Positions 52,717 through 63,650 of a stretch of 64,000 nt of DNA are shown in pieces (position 1 is the stretch's first letter; each line of letters begins with the position of its first letter). Under the pieces are notes generated by a model, which saw only the letters and a list, made by a program, of their open reading frames with translations, made no database searches and was not told where the DNA came from. The stretch covers positions 49,649,724 through 49,713,723 of the forward strand of contig NC_083877.1 of the NCBI RefSeq assembly GCF_032452875.1. The letters are read 5' to 3'. A program made the position numbers and the translations under genes. The stretch comes from Bos javanicus. Its lineage: Eukaryota; Chordata; Mammalia; Artiodactyla; Bovidae.

Positions 52717-52971
52717 ACAATCCCCAACCTTTTAGACATGAGGGACTGGTTCCATGGAAGACAGTTTTTCCATGGACAGAGGGTGGGCAGGGAGTGGGGG
52801 AATGGATGGTGGTAATGGGAACATTGGGGAACTACTGTAAACACAGATGAAGCGTCACTCACTCACCCGCCACTCATCTCCTGCGTGCAGACTGGTTCCT
52901 AACAGGCCAGTACTAGACATGAAGTCTAGAACATGACTAGACTTCAGCATGGGGGTTTAGGGACCCTTGGA
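52717..52971. mobile_element. hAT-family MER element
   Basis: 8-base TSD GTAGAGCA at 52709-52716 and 52972-52979. Left end AATCCCCAACCTTTTAGACA, interior GGGACTGGTTCCATGGAAGA, CACCCGCCACTCATCTCCTG and GGTTCCTAACAGGCCAGTAC, right end GGGACCCTTGG. Same family as the 19.0 and 63.1 kb copies. No transposase. Confidence 0.92.
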
Positions 52972-52979
52972 GTAGAGCA

Positions 52980-53424
52980 ATTGAATTGTATAAGGATATA
53001 TGCACCTCTAAGTCTGTGGCTCAATTGTTTTGCCTTTTTCTAGCTTTGATGTCATTACCTTTTTCAGGATCAAATTTTTCCTATTTATAGGATATTTCCA
53101 AAGAGTTCAAGCCCATGCTTAGTGGGAAATTTTTCTCAGAGATTATTAGTCACTTCATCATTTGGCCATCCAAGATTTTTATCATCATGCTTGTTAGCCT
53201 TGAGTTTTGTATGGATGCTCAGAAATGCTCCAAAGACTTTGCCCCCTCCCCGCCGCCCTCCGCCCCTTAAAGAGTTGATACTCTGGGATCTGCCTCACAT
53301 AGAAATGTTGAATACCATAATATTTTTCACCCAAGAATGATTCATGTAATCTGGAGAAGGTGGTTTGGGGCCCAGCTTGAGTGCTATATTTGGGACTTAT
53401 CATTTACCTTTCTGGGGCCCTGGA
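52980..53424. other. unique sequence, no repeat recognised
   Basis: Includes a CCCCCTCCCCGCCGCCCTCC run at 53242-53261. No gene evidence. Confidence 0.4.
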
Positions 53425-53426
53425 GC

Positions 53427-53725
53427 TTCCCTGATAGCTCAGTTGGTAAAGAATCTGCCTGCAATGCAGGAGACCCCAGTTCGATTCCTGGGTTGGGAAT
53501 ATCCACTGGAGAAGTGATAGGCTACCCACTCCAGTATTCTTGGACTTCCCTTGTGGCTCAACTGGTAAAGAATCCACCTACAATGTGGGAGACCTGGGTT
53601 TGATCCCTGGGTTGGAAAGATCCCCTGGAGAAGGGAAAGGCTACCCGTTCCAGTATTCTGGCCTGGAGATTTCCATGGACTGGATAGAATATGGGGTGAC
53701 AAAGACTTGGAGTGTCATCTCTTAC
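53427..53725 (+). mobile_element. dimeric Bov-tA SINE
   Basis: First unit: CTTCCCTGATAGCTCAGTTG with B-box AGTTCGATTCC (53479-53489), ending CCAGTATTCTTGG. Second head follows immediately: ACTTCCCTTGTGGCTCAACT, GGTTTGATCCCTGGGTTGG, then the BovA core to GACAAAGACTTGGAGTGTC. Two tRNA-like heads in series characterise a known Bov-tA variant. The first B-box is intact. Confidence 0.92.
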
Positions 53726-53844
53726 AGAAAAAGGACTGATCTCTCTGGTTGCTTCCAGTTTAATGATCTGATGATTCTTTTAACAAAATATTGTAATCAA
53801 AGTCCCCGAGAGCAAGGGAATGAAAATCAGTGATTCAAATTCAG

Positions 53845-53950
53845 CTCAGTTCAACAAAAACATACTCATGCTTGGTATGTGTCAAACATGATGCTAAGTT
53901 CTGAGTCCACAGAAATGCATAAGATGTCATCCTTAAACCCTAAATAAAAG
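53845..53950. mobile_element. old LINE-like fragment
   Basis: TTCAACAAAAACATACTCAT, TGTCAAACATGATGCTAAGT and AAATGCATAAGATGTCATCC resemble the common L2/L1M word set. Weak. Confidence 0.4.
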
Positions 53951-55150
53951 GGAAAATTGAGATCAAACTTCATGGGAGGAAGAAAGTCTGTGACAACAGA
54001 ATTATTGTGTAGCGACTTGTCTATCTGTTTAAGGGGAAAGTTCTTTACTAAACTGAACTCGGCCTATAGCAGAATATGAAGCACTTGTTACTCTGGTCCA
54101 GGGAAATAAAACATAATGGCTTCTAATTAGCTGTGTGACCTTAGGGGCATATAGCCTTTCTCGGTCATGGTCACCTTCTCTTTTAAGTACAGGGATTGTA
54201 CTTCACTTGCTAAGGTTTCTTCTAGCACTAACATTCTATAATTATGGGACTGTGAGCTAGCTAAACAAGTAATACTCCTAAGAACCCCTAAAGGTAGAGG
54301 AGATTGACTGAATTTCTTGGAAAGCACATTTTCTCTCATGTTTCTGAGATAACAAGCTATCATACTGTCTTCATGTTACTAAGACATGTTACTAAGACTA
54401 AGCCAATAAAAGGTACTCAAAATACTAGCCTATATAAGTGGCACTAACTAAATTTGTCTCTCATGGGTTCTCCCTTGGCCACCACCCCAAACTTCATATT
54501 CCTTTGTCTCTTAGTTACTGAAAACGGTGTGCCTAATTGCCTACTGTGCTGCCATATTTGTCCTCTTATAGAATGCCTCCTGCATGCTCCCTTGAGAATA
54601 CACAAGTGTTTATCTGACTGAAACCAAGTATCTCAGGCTGTGATTCAAGGCAACAAGCCTGTGTTCTCCCTTTCTGATTTAGAATTGTTACCTGTCCCCC
54701 ACCAAAGAATCGACCTCATCAGGCCAGGGCCTCCCTATCCCACTCACACACCATGACTCAGGTCTTTCTCCAGCTTTAGTACCTTCTCTTCTCCCTACAC
54801 TTCCGGAAGGTCTGATCTCAAGACTCTACCTCCTCCTTGAACATTTATCCCTAACTCCACAGAAGTTTCTTTCTCTCTTTCACTTAATCCAACATTCTTT
54901 TATGTAGTTCAGCTGCCTTGCACATGCTGATGCACTTCCTTTACGTACTTCCCTCAGTATGAATCACTTGGAGTTTTTTTGTCAGCTGCAGTGGAAGATC
55001 TCCAAACCCAAACACTGTGCTTTCCGTGTGTTTTGTGCCTCCCATGATGGGTGGCCAAGTGCAAGGTGATGCTCAGTAATGTTTACAAAATTCAATTGAG
55101 ATCTGAAGTTAGTTTTTAAAAATTTATTTGTAGTCTAGCTGAATTTCAAC
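53951..55150. other. 1.2 kb of mostly unique sequence
   Basis: A weak L2-like stretch is possible at 54700-54960 (AGGGCCTCCCTATCCCACTC, GCACATGCTGATGCACTTCC). Otherwise no repeat, gene or signal recognised. Confidence 0.35.
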
Positions 55151-55159
55151 AGTGTTTTC

Positions 55160-55445
55160 TCATGATTGCAGCTGTCAAAATGGCATGATGATCAGCATGT
55201 ACCTCAAGTTGAGTTAGATAGATCTGTGTCTGAATCCCATCTCTGCTCATTTACTCTGTCAATCATGAAATGTTTATTGAGAAACTACTGTGTGGGAGGC
55301 TTGGGGCTACTGATGGATAAATAGATAAAGAAGATATGATCCTTGCATTTAAGAAGTTCAAGGTCAAGGAACTATATTACTTAATTTCTCTAAGCTTCAA
55401 TTTCTTCACCAGAAAATGAGAATGGTTAACTATTTCTCTGATGTT
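55160..55445 (+). mobile_element. MIR SINE split by an old LINE-like insertion
   Basis: The MIR part (CTGTGTCTGAATCCCATCTC, TGCTCATTTACTC) stops at about 55256 and resumes at about 55367 (CAAGGAACTATATTACTTAA, TTTCTCTAAGCTTCAATTTC, TTCACCAGAAAATGAGAATG). In between is the repeat word set TGAAATGTTTATTGAGAAAC with GATATGATCCTTGCATTTAA. Nesting implies the inner piece is the younger. Confidence 0.65.
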
Positions 55446-56954
55446 TTAGATAAGTCAATTTCTTTATTTCCTAATTTTTTAAGGGCTTTAAATTAAGAAA
55501 TTGATTCCTCAATAGTTTCACTTTTTTCTTATTTAATGACTCTATCATCATTTAACAACAGTGGCTCTCCACTTTGTCCTAAACTTAGTCCTGAATTTGA
55601 ATCCACATACATTATATTAAAATTTTATATCATAAATGACCACTCAAGAATGAATCTAGGCATTGACTCTGAGACTGATGTTAACAATCTCACTTGCCAG
55701 TGATTAGATCCTTTCCTCACTATCTTTTATGTTTTTACATAACTGCTCTGGAGGCCCAGTCTCAAGAAGATAAATTTAAAGTTCAGGGACCTAAAAAATA
55801 TGCCTCAAATATATGATTCCTCCTTAACATCACATGATTGAAGTTCAGACTCAGATTGGTAAGCTGTGGAGATGCAGGTGCCTTCCAAAAGGGGCTGAGA
55901 GGAGAACAGGCCATAACCTAGAGGTCAGGTGTAGCCAAGTGTAGATCAAGGTGGTGTGATCAGGGCAGCCATCATCTGCCCTGATCAGAAAAACCCAGCT
56001 TGTCTCTGAATTCTTTGACCCTGGCATGCATTTCTCTCTTGGGAGAGAGGTGTTGGGATTACATTAGAAAAAAACATGGTCTATCTGCCTTGCAGGTCCT
56101 GATTCCCATTTATCCCAAAGGAGAAGCCATGGATGCTCTGACATAGAACCTTGTCACCACGTGGCGTGGCCAGGTTCCTCTAAGATGCTGGTTTTGTGAA
56201 GAGAAGTTCCACTAGTCCAGTGAACCATATTGTGGAATTTTACCCTAAGATTTGCTGCAGGTGATCTTTGAAATTTGATCCATGATGTGTGCAAAAAGAA
56301 GTCAAAGTGGGACAGAGGGCTGACTTAGTGATGACTCTGAACTGTAACATATTTAAAATGTAGTGTTTAGGATTCCCCATGTGTAAGATGATGAGGTTGG
56401 AAGTATTCTTCTAGTACTAACCCTCAGTCATCCTGAGACTATAATATAAACGAATCAACATTGCTCCAAACTGCAACCCCACCTTCCAAAAAGGAAGAAG
56501 GAAATGAATGTCTAAAAGGTTGTTTTGTTCATATTTATGTGACATTATGTATAGTGTTGGTTATAATGCCACCAAGACATTTGTAAAAATGTAAAAATTG
56601 AAACCCTAACTAATTACAAGTTATGATTTTCCGTCAGGTACCTTACCCTTGGGGCTACCAGTCTTTCTCTTTCAAAGGGAGACCCAAAGGCTTCTCTGGC
56701 ATGCAGTTGAAGCTCAATACAAATATGCGAAGTTTAAATGTAGTGATATATGTGGAATTATTTTGTGCTCTGTGAATGCTATCTCTCTCTTTTCATTGTC
56801 AGCAAACTTCTTCTCTTCCTTCTCACACAGCTCAGTCATCACTTCCTCACTTCCTTGATTGCTCTCTTTATGACAAATCTTCAATTACGTATTCTGATAG
56901 TGTCATAAATCTATTACTTGTAGAATGTGGTGGCATTGAACTTTTCCTGTTTGG
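55446..56954. other. 1.5 kb of unique sequence
   Basis: AT-rich intergenic DNA. The + strand frames at 56649-56858 and 56776-56961 have no domain. No SINE or LINE of the ruminant classes seen. Confidence 0.4.
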
Positions 56955-57100
56955 CTTGTGAGATGACTTGATTATTGTCCCTCACCCAGCTAAGCTCTCG
57001 GTTCATCACATAAGACCCTCAGTGCATTTTTATCACCCCTGTATCCGTAGTGGGCAGCACTTTGTGGGCACAGAACACATACTCTATTTACTGAAAAAGC
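56955..57100 (+). mobile_element. L2 LINE 3' end fragment
   Basis: CATTTTTATCACCCCTGTAT, GTAGTGGGCAGCACTTTGTG, GGCACAGAACACATACTC and ATTTACTGAAAAAGCAAGG have L2 3' order. Diverged. Confidence 0.45.
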
Positions 57101-58985
57101 AAGGAAGAGAAAGAAGAGAGGAATAGAAATATAAATGTTCCATAACTTGAACTAGAATGGCAAAATATTGCCAAAATAGGAGTCACGTCCCCAGGTGAAT
57201 CAGTGATAGTAGTTTATCACTATTATAGAACTTCTCTGTACCTACGTGAAATCTGAGAGGGAAGTCAAAGTTACTCGTTACTACTGAGGTTAAATTTCTC
57301 CAATATTATTTTAGGATTTTACCAGTCTCATTCTTAAAATCAGTATCTGAACAGAGATGGTTTCGCAGAAGCACTCACAGCAGCTTTACCCTCAGCCCCA
57401 GCATCTGGGACAAGGACATGAAACAGACGGATACTGATTTGGGCTTCATGTTTCCTGGCAGCTCAGGCAAAAGAGAAAATGCATACTTTCATGCAGTTTT
57501 CTTTTTCTGACCAAAGAATTTGTTTAGATTCATCAGCAGACATATCTTTTCCTGACACCAGTCAGAAAAATTTCACCAAGCAGAAATTTCTGAAAAGGTG
57601 GCTCACAATTTCTTCTATCTAAAAAGGTCCATCTAGTTGGCATTATGAAATCATTACCTTCATGCAAAACTCTTTCACATTTGAGTTTTGTTTACAGGTG
57701 GTCACTTCACTAGGGAATATCAAACAGTGTCATCCCTAGAGGATAGAAATCTTTTGTTTTGGCATAATGCCTTGAGTTTCCCTGACGTCTCTGGAGCTCT
57801 CAAAACCCTCCTAACTGCTTCCAGTCTTCTGTGCACTGAAAACCCAAGGCTCAGAGCAGGAGCTCCTCACTCCAGGCCTTCTTCCCACTGTGCTGTGAGT
57901 TCTTGTCTGCTCTTGAGGTTTGTCTGTTTCCTTTGACAAGAGCACACACTATCAGTGTATCATTAAGCAAAAATAAGTATGTTTTTCCTCTCTGTTGTTA
58001 CTTATTTATCTACCGTCTGGCGAGATCAGAAGACAAAGTCTGTAAGGAAGTTCTTTTCTTCCCCCTGGCCAGTGGCAGAAGGGTGGAAGAAGCCAGGGGC
58101 TGGATGAGGGTTTCTCGATCAGGTGGAAGGAGATCAGCCCTCCCCTGGTACGGTAGGTGACCCAAAGGCAACATGCACGGCTAGCAGTCAGTTTCGAAGG
58201 GCTGTGCTTGTGGCGATGGGGAGTCTTATGTGTTCAGGCTATCTGCCCCGCTGCTGTCTGGTTTGTGGGGAGGTGGTATCTTGGATAGACTGCCACAGTA
58301 GCACAAATGGAGCTTCTCAGACAACCGGGCTGTCATTGGGAGCCCTTGGGTATCTGGAGTGAAGAAAAGGCTAGAACACATTGTGGCATCAGCAAGGGGA
58401 CGCAAGGATTCCAAGTTAAATGCAGTTAAATTCACTTCCTACTTTAACATTTTTATCTCAGTTGGGTCAAATCTACAGTAAGTGGATTATGAAGTGTTAT
58501 AATTGGGGCTGCCTACTAGGTCAACAGAAACTAAAAGGCTGAATGTTACATTTAAAAGACTTAGTGCCAGTTTTTTTCCAGTTTGTTAGGAATCATTTCT
58601 GTGCTTGTAAGTAGGAAAGGGGGAGAAAACAGTTTGATCAGATAAGGAAGAAATCTATATCACAAGGAGGAAAATTTAATAAGCCTTTTGGTCTCCCTTG
58701 TAGTGTTTTCTGTTATGTAAGAGGAAAACTGATATGTGGTCTTGCTAACATTGTTGTAAGTTCTCTTGCCCATGGTCATGTCCAGTGGCACCCTGGAAGA
58801 GTCTAACTTTTGTTAGACTTTGTAAATATTCTTTGTAAATGCCATTTCTTGCATGCTGGGAAGAGGAGAAGTTCTTTCCCCTAATTTATCATTTTGAAAT
58901 GTGCCTTTTTAAAATGAAGCCTCAAATTATAAGAGAAATGAGCAAAGGTGTGGAGCCACATAACATGTAGCTAATTGAGAGGGAC
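57101..58985. other. 1.9 kb of unique sequence
   Basis: No recognised repeat. 57840-58430 is GC-balanced and open on the + strand in two overlapping frames of 79-85 codons, with no domain and no splice evidence. Confidence 0.4.
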
Positions 58986-58998
58986 CCATCCAAATGAG

Positions 58999-59273
58999 GG
59001 AGAAGGCAATGGCAGCCCACTCTAGTACTCTTGCCTGGAAAATCCCATGGGTGGAGGAGCCTGGTAGGATGCAGTCTATGGGGTCGCTAAGAGTCGGACA
59101 TGACTGAGTGGCTTCATTTTCACTTTTCACTTTCATGCATTGGAGAAGGAAATGGCAACCCACTCCACTGTTCTTGCCTGGAGAATCCCAGAGACGTGGG
59201 AGCCTGGTGGGCTGCCGTCTATGGGGTTGCACAGAGTTGGACATGACTGAAGCGACTTAGCAGCAGCAGCACG
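58999..59273 (+). mobile_element. Bov-A2 SINE
   Basis: GGGAGAAGGCAATGGCAGCC at left, TTTTCACTTTTCACTTTCAT linker, then the right monomer and TTAGCAGCAGCAGC tail. A short AAATGA at both edges may be what remains of the TSD. Confidence 0.93.
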
Positions 59274-59482
59274 AAAATGAATCCATCTTGCCTAAGCACA
59301 ATCCCGTGAGCTGGCCATTTTAAATCCACTACCTGTGGAGCTTGGTAGCAGCAAATGGAAACCACACATCCTGGGAAAATTCTACCATGGAGATCCAGAC
59401 TCCTCAGATAGGTCCTTGCCATGTTTTCTGACTTGGAGGTGTACCCCACCTTGATACCTGTCAAAAGATGTAATATATGGTG
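59274..59482. other. unique spacer
   Basis: No repeat recognised between Bov-A2 and the chimeric element. Confidence 0.4.
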
Positions 59483-59492
59483 AAGACATTAA

Positions 59493-60271
59493 AACACTTC
59501 CCTGGTGGCTCAGCAGTAAAGAATCTGCCTGCTCATGTAGGAGATGTGAGTTCCATCCCTGGGTCAGGAAGATTCCCTGGAGAAGGAAATGGCAATCCAC
59601 TCTAGTATTCTTGCCTGGGGAAATCCCATGGACCAGGAACCTGGCAGGCTACGGTCCATGGGGTGGCAAATAGATGGGGAAACAATGGAAACAGTGACAG
59701 ATTTTATTTTGGGGGCTCCAAAATCACTGCAGATGGTGACTGCAGCCAGGAAATTAAAAGACACTTGCTCCTTGGAAGAAAAAATATGATATTCCTAGAC
59801 AGCATATTAAAAAGCACAGACATTACTTTGCCAACAAAGGTCCGTCTAGTCAAAGCTATGGGTTTTCCAGTAGTCACGTATGTATGTGAGAGCTGGACCG
59901 TAAAGAAAGCTGAGCACCGAAGAACTGATGCTCTTGAACTGTGGTGTTGGAGAAGACTCTTTTCAAACCAGTCAGTCCTAAAGGAAATCAGTCCTGAATA
60001 TTCATTGGAAGGACTGATCTGAAGCTCTAATACTTTGGCCACCTGATGCGAAGAACTGACTCATTGGAAAAGACCCTGATGCTGGGTAAGATTGAAGTCA
60101 GGAAAAGAAGGGGACGACAGAGGATGAGATGGTTGGATGGATTACTGCCTTGATGAACATGAGTTTGAGCAAGCTCTGGGAGTTGGTGATGAACAGGAAA
60201 GCCTGGCGTGCTACAGTCCATGGGGTTTCAAAGAGTTGGACACAACTGAGCAACTGAACTGAACTGAGCTA
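59493..60271 (+). mobile_element. chimeric Bov-tA SINE / BovB LINE insertion
   Basis: 59493-59662 is a Bov-tA (head CTTCCCTGGTGGCTCAGCAG, core to TACGGTCCATGGGG). Its 3' end is missing, and it passes directly into BovB sequence at GGCAAATAGATGGGGAAACA, which continues to the BovB 3' end CAACTGAACTGAACTGAG. One 10-base TSD, AAGACATTAA at 59483-59492 and 60272-60281, flanks the whole unit, so both parts integrated together. The join lies where the SINE (ATGGGGTCGCAAAGAG type) and BovB (CATGGCAAATAG) share short words, fitting an RNA template switch during reverse transcription. Confidence 0.85.
59663..60022 (+). pseudogene. BovB reverse transcriptase C-terminal remnant
   Basis: 119 codons stay open from near the chimeric join and correspond to the thumb/C-terminal part of the BovB protein; the catalytic motifs lie upstream and are absent. 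A deletion near 59964 (CTCTTTTCAAACCAGTC) removes about 30 bases found in other copies. Non-functional. Confidence 0.8.
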
Positions 60272-60290
60272 AAGACATTAAGAGTGAAAT

Positions 60291-60705
60291 ATCTGCAGCA
60301 ACATGGATGGACCAAGAGATTATCATACTAAATGAAGTAAGTCAGACAGAGAGAGACAGATACCATAAAATATCACTTATATGTGGATATAAAGTAAGAC
60401 ACAAATGAGCTTGTCTATGAAACTGAAACAGACCCACAGACACGGAGAACAGACTTGTGGTTGCCAAGGGGGCGGGGAGTGGAGGAGGGATGGATTGGGA
60501 GTTTAGGATCAGCAGATACAAGCTATTATCTAAGGGCTGGATAAACAACAGGGTCCTGTGGCATAGCACAGGGAACTATATTGAATATCCTGTGATAAAC
60601 CATAATGGAAAAGAACATAAAAAAGAATGTGTGTATGTATAACAGATTCACTTTACAGCAGGAATTGACACAATATTGTAAATAGACTATACTTCAATAT
60701 TAAAA
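60291..60705 (+). mobile_element. artiodactyl L1 3' end, 5'-truncated
   Basis: 11-base TSD AAGAGTGAAAT at 60280-60290 and 60706-60716, the last As merging with the tail. Body: AGCAACATGGATGGACCAAG, ATGAAGTAAGTCAGACAGAG, ACAGGGTCCTGTGGCATAGC and TTTACAGCAGGAATTGACAC. Its left TSD directly abuts the right TSD of the chimera, so two insertions hit almost the same spot. Confidence 0.92.
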
Positions 60706-60752
60706 AAGAGTGAAATGTATTTTTAAGAGAGAAGATTATCCTTTTGTCAAAT

Positions 60753-60938
60753 CAGAGTTTCTCAACTAGAGGCAATTTCCTCTCCATGGAACTTTGCCAA
60801 TACGTGGAGACGTCTTTGGTTGTCACAGCTGTCAAGACAGTGCCTGGAATGCTACTAAACGTCCTTCAGTGCACTGAACAGTCCCCACAGCAAAGAACTC
60901 TCCAGCTCAGAGAGAATCTTCCCAGTGTCTGGGAACGT
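60753..60938 (+). mobile_element. MER20-like hAT-Charlie element
   Basis: CAGAGTTTCTCAACTAGAGG, CGTGGAGACGTCTTTGGTTG, TCACAGCTGTCAAGACAGTG, GAATGCTACTAAACGTCCTT and GAACAGTCCCCACAGCAAAG follow the MER20 consensus. The right end is eroded. Confidence 0.8.
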
Positions 60939-62320
60939 AAAATCTTCCTGTACCTGTTAAGAGGCTACACTCACCCCAAAAAAATACTTCAGTGATGTCT
61001 TTAGTACCAATTCTCACTCTTCCCTCCAGGTTCTAATGCTCCACAGGGACTTTCGGTAGTAAATGCAGATTTCAAATGATTGATTAAAAAAAAGAGAGAG
61101 AGAGAGTCCTCCAAGCCATTTGTCTTGCCCTTGTCCTTAATCTTGATTTGCCCTGTAGGTTACTCTTATCATAAAGACAGTATGAATGACTGTCTCAGCG
61201 CCTTTCCTCATTAATGCTGCTAGAAATTGATGAGTGGCTCTCTGGAACTGTGGGTTTTTTGGCAAGAATTATAGCCCTTATTTATTTTGGAGGACCAGTG
61301 CCGCTTTCTAAGTAAATATGTGTAGAACATTCCCCCCAAAATAAACACTACAAGAAATTGCCTGATGTATTAAGTTGACATTTGGGCTTTGTGATTTGCT
61401 CTGATATGTAAAAATCTAATTTTCTCCATGGAATGATGCCACTGCAAAATTGTGAGTGAAATAGAATCAGTGGTTTACTTAGAGTGTGAGTAATAGCTTC
61501 TGTTATGATATATCAATATCTGTTTACAGTTTCTTAAATTGACCCAAATCCCCTTGGCAAGAGTTAAATATGTGAGTACATATGGCGACAGAGTGATAGA
61601 GACTTGAGTTCTTCTTGTCTGAGTTCACGTGACAACAATCTCTTTGAGAATGTGTTTGATGATTGAACTTTTGAGATCTTATGTACACTTGTTTGAATTG
61701 ACAGAAAATAAGTTCATCAGATCTATAATAAATTCAAAGTTTATCTAAATCAAATGTTCTTACTGCTCTACCATCTGATCAGTGATACAGGAAGCTGACA
61801 GTAGCCCTAAGGAGTGTTTCTTTGAACATTGATTTCTGTATCTGGATATTCTCAATCAGTATGTAAGGATTAGAATGTCACAGCAAACAGCCAAACCATT
61901 GGGAAAACCTACCTCTTAGATGTACATTTGTAATAATAATTTAAAAGCTTCAAATTAGATGTCACAAGATCTCCAGGTAAATAGTTACCAGAAAGCTGTT
62001 CATTAATTGTCACCCCAAAACTGAAAACAGAGGCCTTTGCATGATTAGATAAGTCTGCCTTAAGCTCTTGTTAACATTTCAAAATTAATTTTAAACCTCT
62101 AACAGAAGCTGATTTTTTATAAGTTCCTCTTTGACCTTTTATAAAATGGTAATTACAGAGTCCAAGTGTCTGGGACTTATATCCACCATTTTTATGGGCT
62201 GATTTATAGGAGAATAAATTATCTTGGGTATCATTGTCTCTTATCTTTACATTTACTTTGAAGGTAGTCTGTGAATAAATCGAGGGAGATGCTTGTCATG
62301 TTACTGATTATGTGATAAGC
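60939..62320. other. 1.4 kb of unique sequence
   Basis: AT-rich with an (AG)n tract at 61094-61107. 61380-61560 and 62100-62300 have TAAT/ATTA-containing words and might include weak conserved islands, but nothing stands out. Confidence 0.4.
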
Positions 62321-62324
62321 AAAT

Positions 62325-62512
62325 ATCAGAAATGATTAAGTGTTCAAAATTAGATAATTAATTAAATTTTAGTATATCCATATGATAGCATATTATGCAG
62401 CCACTAAAAATGATGATGTAAAACGGTACTGATATGGAACAATGATGATGAACTAGTAAATGAAAAAAATACTAGTTATCAACAACACACATAATTTTTG
62501 GTACATATTAAT
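62325..62512 (+). mobile_element. L1M LINE 3' region fragment
   Basis: TTTTAGTATATCCATATGAT, AGCATATTATGCAGCCACTA, AAAATGATGATGTAAAACGG and TACTGATATGGAACAATG match a frequent mammalian L1 3' segment. Confidence 0.75.
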
Positions 62513-62523
62513 ATATTTGTGGC

Positions 62524-62802
62524 TGCTGCTGCTGCTGCTGCTAAGTCGCTTCAGTTGTGTCTGACTCTGTGCGACCCCATAGATGGCAGCCCACCAGGCC
62601 CCGCCATCCCTGGGATTCTCCAGGCAAGAACACTGGAGTGGGTTGCCATTTCCTTCTCCAATACATAAAGTGGAAAGTGAAAGTGAAGTCGCTCAGTCAT
62701 GTCCGACTCTTTGAGACCCCATGGACTGCAGCCTACCAGGCTCCTCTGTCCATGGGATTCTCCAGGCAAGAGTACTGGAGTGGGGTGCCATTGCCTTCTC
62801 TG
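62524..62802 (-). mobile_element. Bov-A2 SINE, antisense, full length
   Basis: 11-base TSD ATATTTGTGGC at 62513-62523 and 62803-62813. Left (GCT)n tail then AAGTCGCTTCAGTTGTGTCT, linker GTGGAAAGTGAAAGTGAAGT, right end GTGGGGTGCCATTGCC. Confidence 0.95.
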
Positions 62803-62814
62803 ATATTTGTGGCA

Positions 62815-63650
62815 GGCAGCCTGTAAGATGGCCCCAGTGATCTTCTTCTCCTGGTATTTACACTCTGATGTAATCCCCCACCCCCCACATTAGATAGGAT
62901 ATACTAAAATTTAATATAAAGTTGAATATACAGAGTATAACTTCTGAGTCAAAGTATATATAGTATTTCAGCTTCAGAAATTGCTTCTTGAATCACACTC
63001 TCTGGGAGAAGCCAACTGCCCCATCATTGAAGGCACTCGAGGAACCACAGAAGTTCACCTAGCACAGGTACCCCTCACCTGGGGCCACAGACCAGATGGC
63101 CTGGTAGGAACTGGGCTGTACAGGAGGTGAGTGGCAGGTGAGCAAGCTTCATCTGTATTTATAGCCACTCCCTATCATTGACATTACCACCTGAGCTCCG
63201 CCTCCTGTCAGATCAGCAACAGCATTATATTCTCATAGGAAGGGAAACTCTACTGTGAACTGTGCATGCAAGGGATCTAGACTGTGCACTCCCTACGAGA
63301 ATCAGTGCCTGGTGATCTGAGGTGGAGCTCAAGTGATGACACACCGCATCACCTGCAAATACACATTATCATTAATACAATAAATGCAATGCACTTGAAT
63401 CATCCCCAAACCATCCCCCCTCTCAGTCTCTGGAAAGATTGTCTTCCACGAAACTGGTCCCTGGTGCCAAAAAGGTTGGGGACCCCTGACCTAGCAAAGA
63501 ATGGAGGCCTCCTGCCAACGCCAGCACCGAGCCACAATGTTGAGTGTGCCTTCTTAGTGTCAGATCTTCCAGCCCTAACTACACCGTCAGGTGATTATAC
63601 ACCTTGACTGTGACCTCAGAAGAAACCTTAAAGAATCACATAAAACCTGA
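62815..63650 (+). mobile_element. ancient LTR-like element split by a hAT transposon
   Basis: GCCTGTAAGATGGCCCCAGT at left; GGGAGAAGCCAACTGCCCCA and AAGGCACTCGAGG before the hAT; then GGAGGCCTCCTGCCAACGCC, TCTTCCAGCCCTAACTACAC and ACACCTTGACTGTGACCTCA after it. The order resembles a mammalian ERVL-type LTR that I know by its CTCCTGCCAACAGCCAGC block. The exact family is not asserted. Confidence 0.5.
63065..63488. mobile_element. hAT-family MER element, 424 bp, most complete copy
   Basis: 8-base TSD ACCTAGCA at 63057-63064 and 63489-63496. Termini CAGGTACCCCTCACCTGG and GGTTGGGGACCCCTG; interior TGGTAGGAACTGGGCTGTAC, CACCTGAGCTCCGCCTCCTG, TGTGAACTGTGCATGCAAGG and GGTGATCTGAGGTGGAGCTC. It has a long internally palindromic middle and no transposase gene, so it was mobilised by an autonomous relative. 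Confidence 0.92.
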
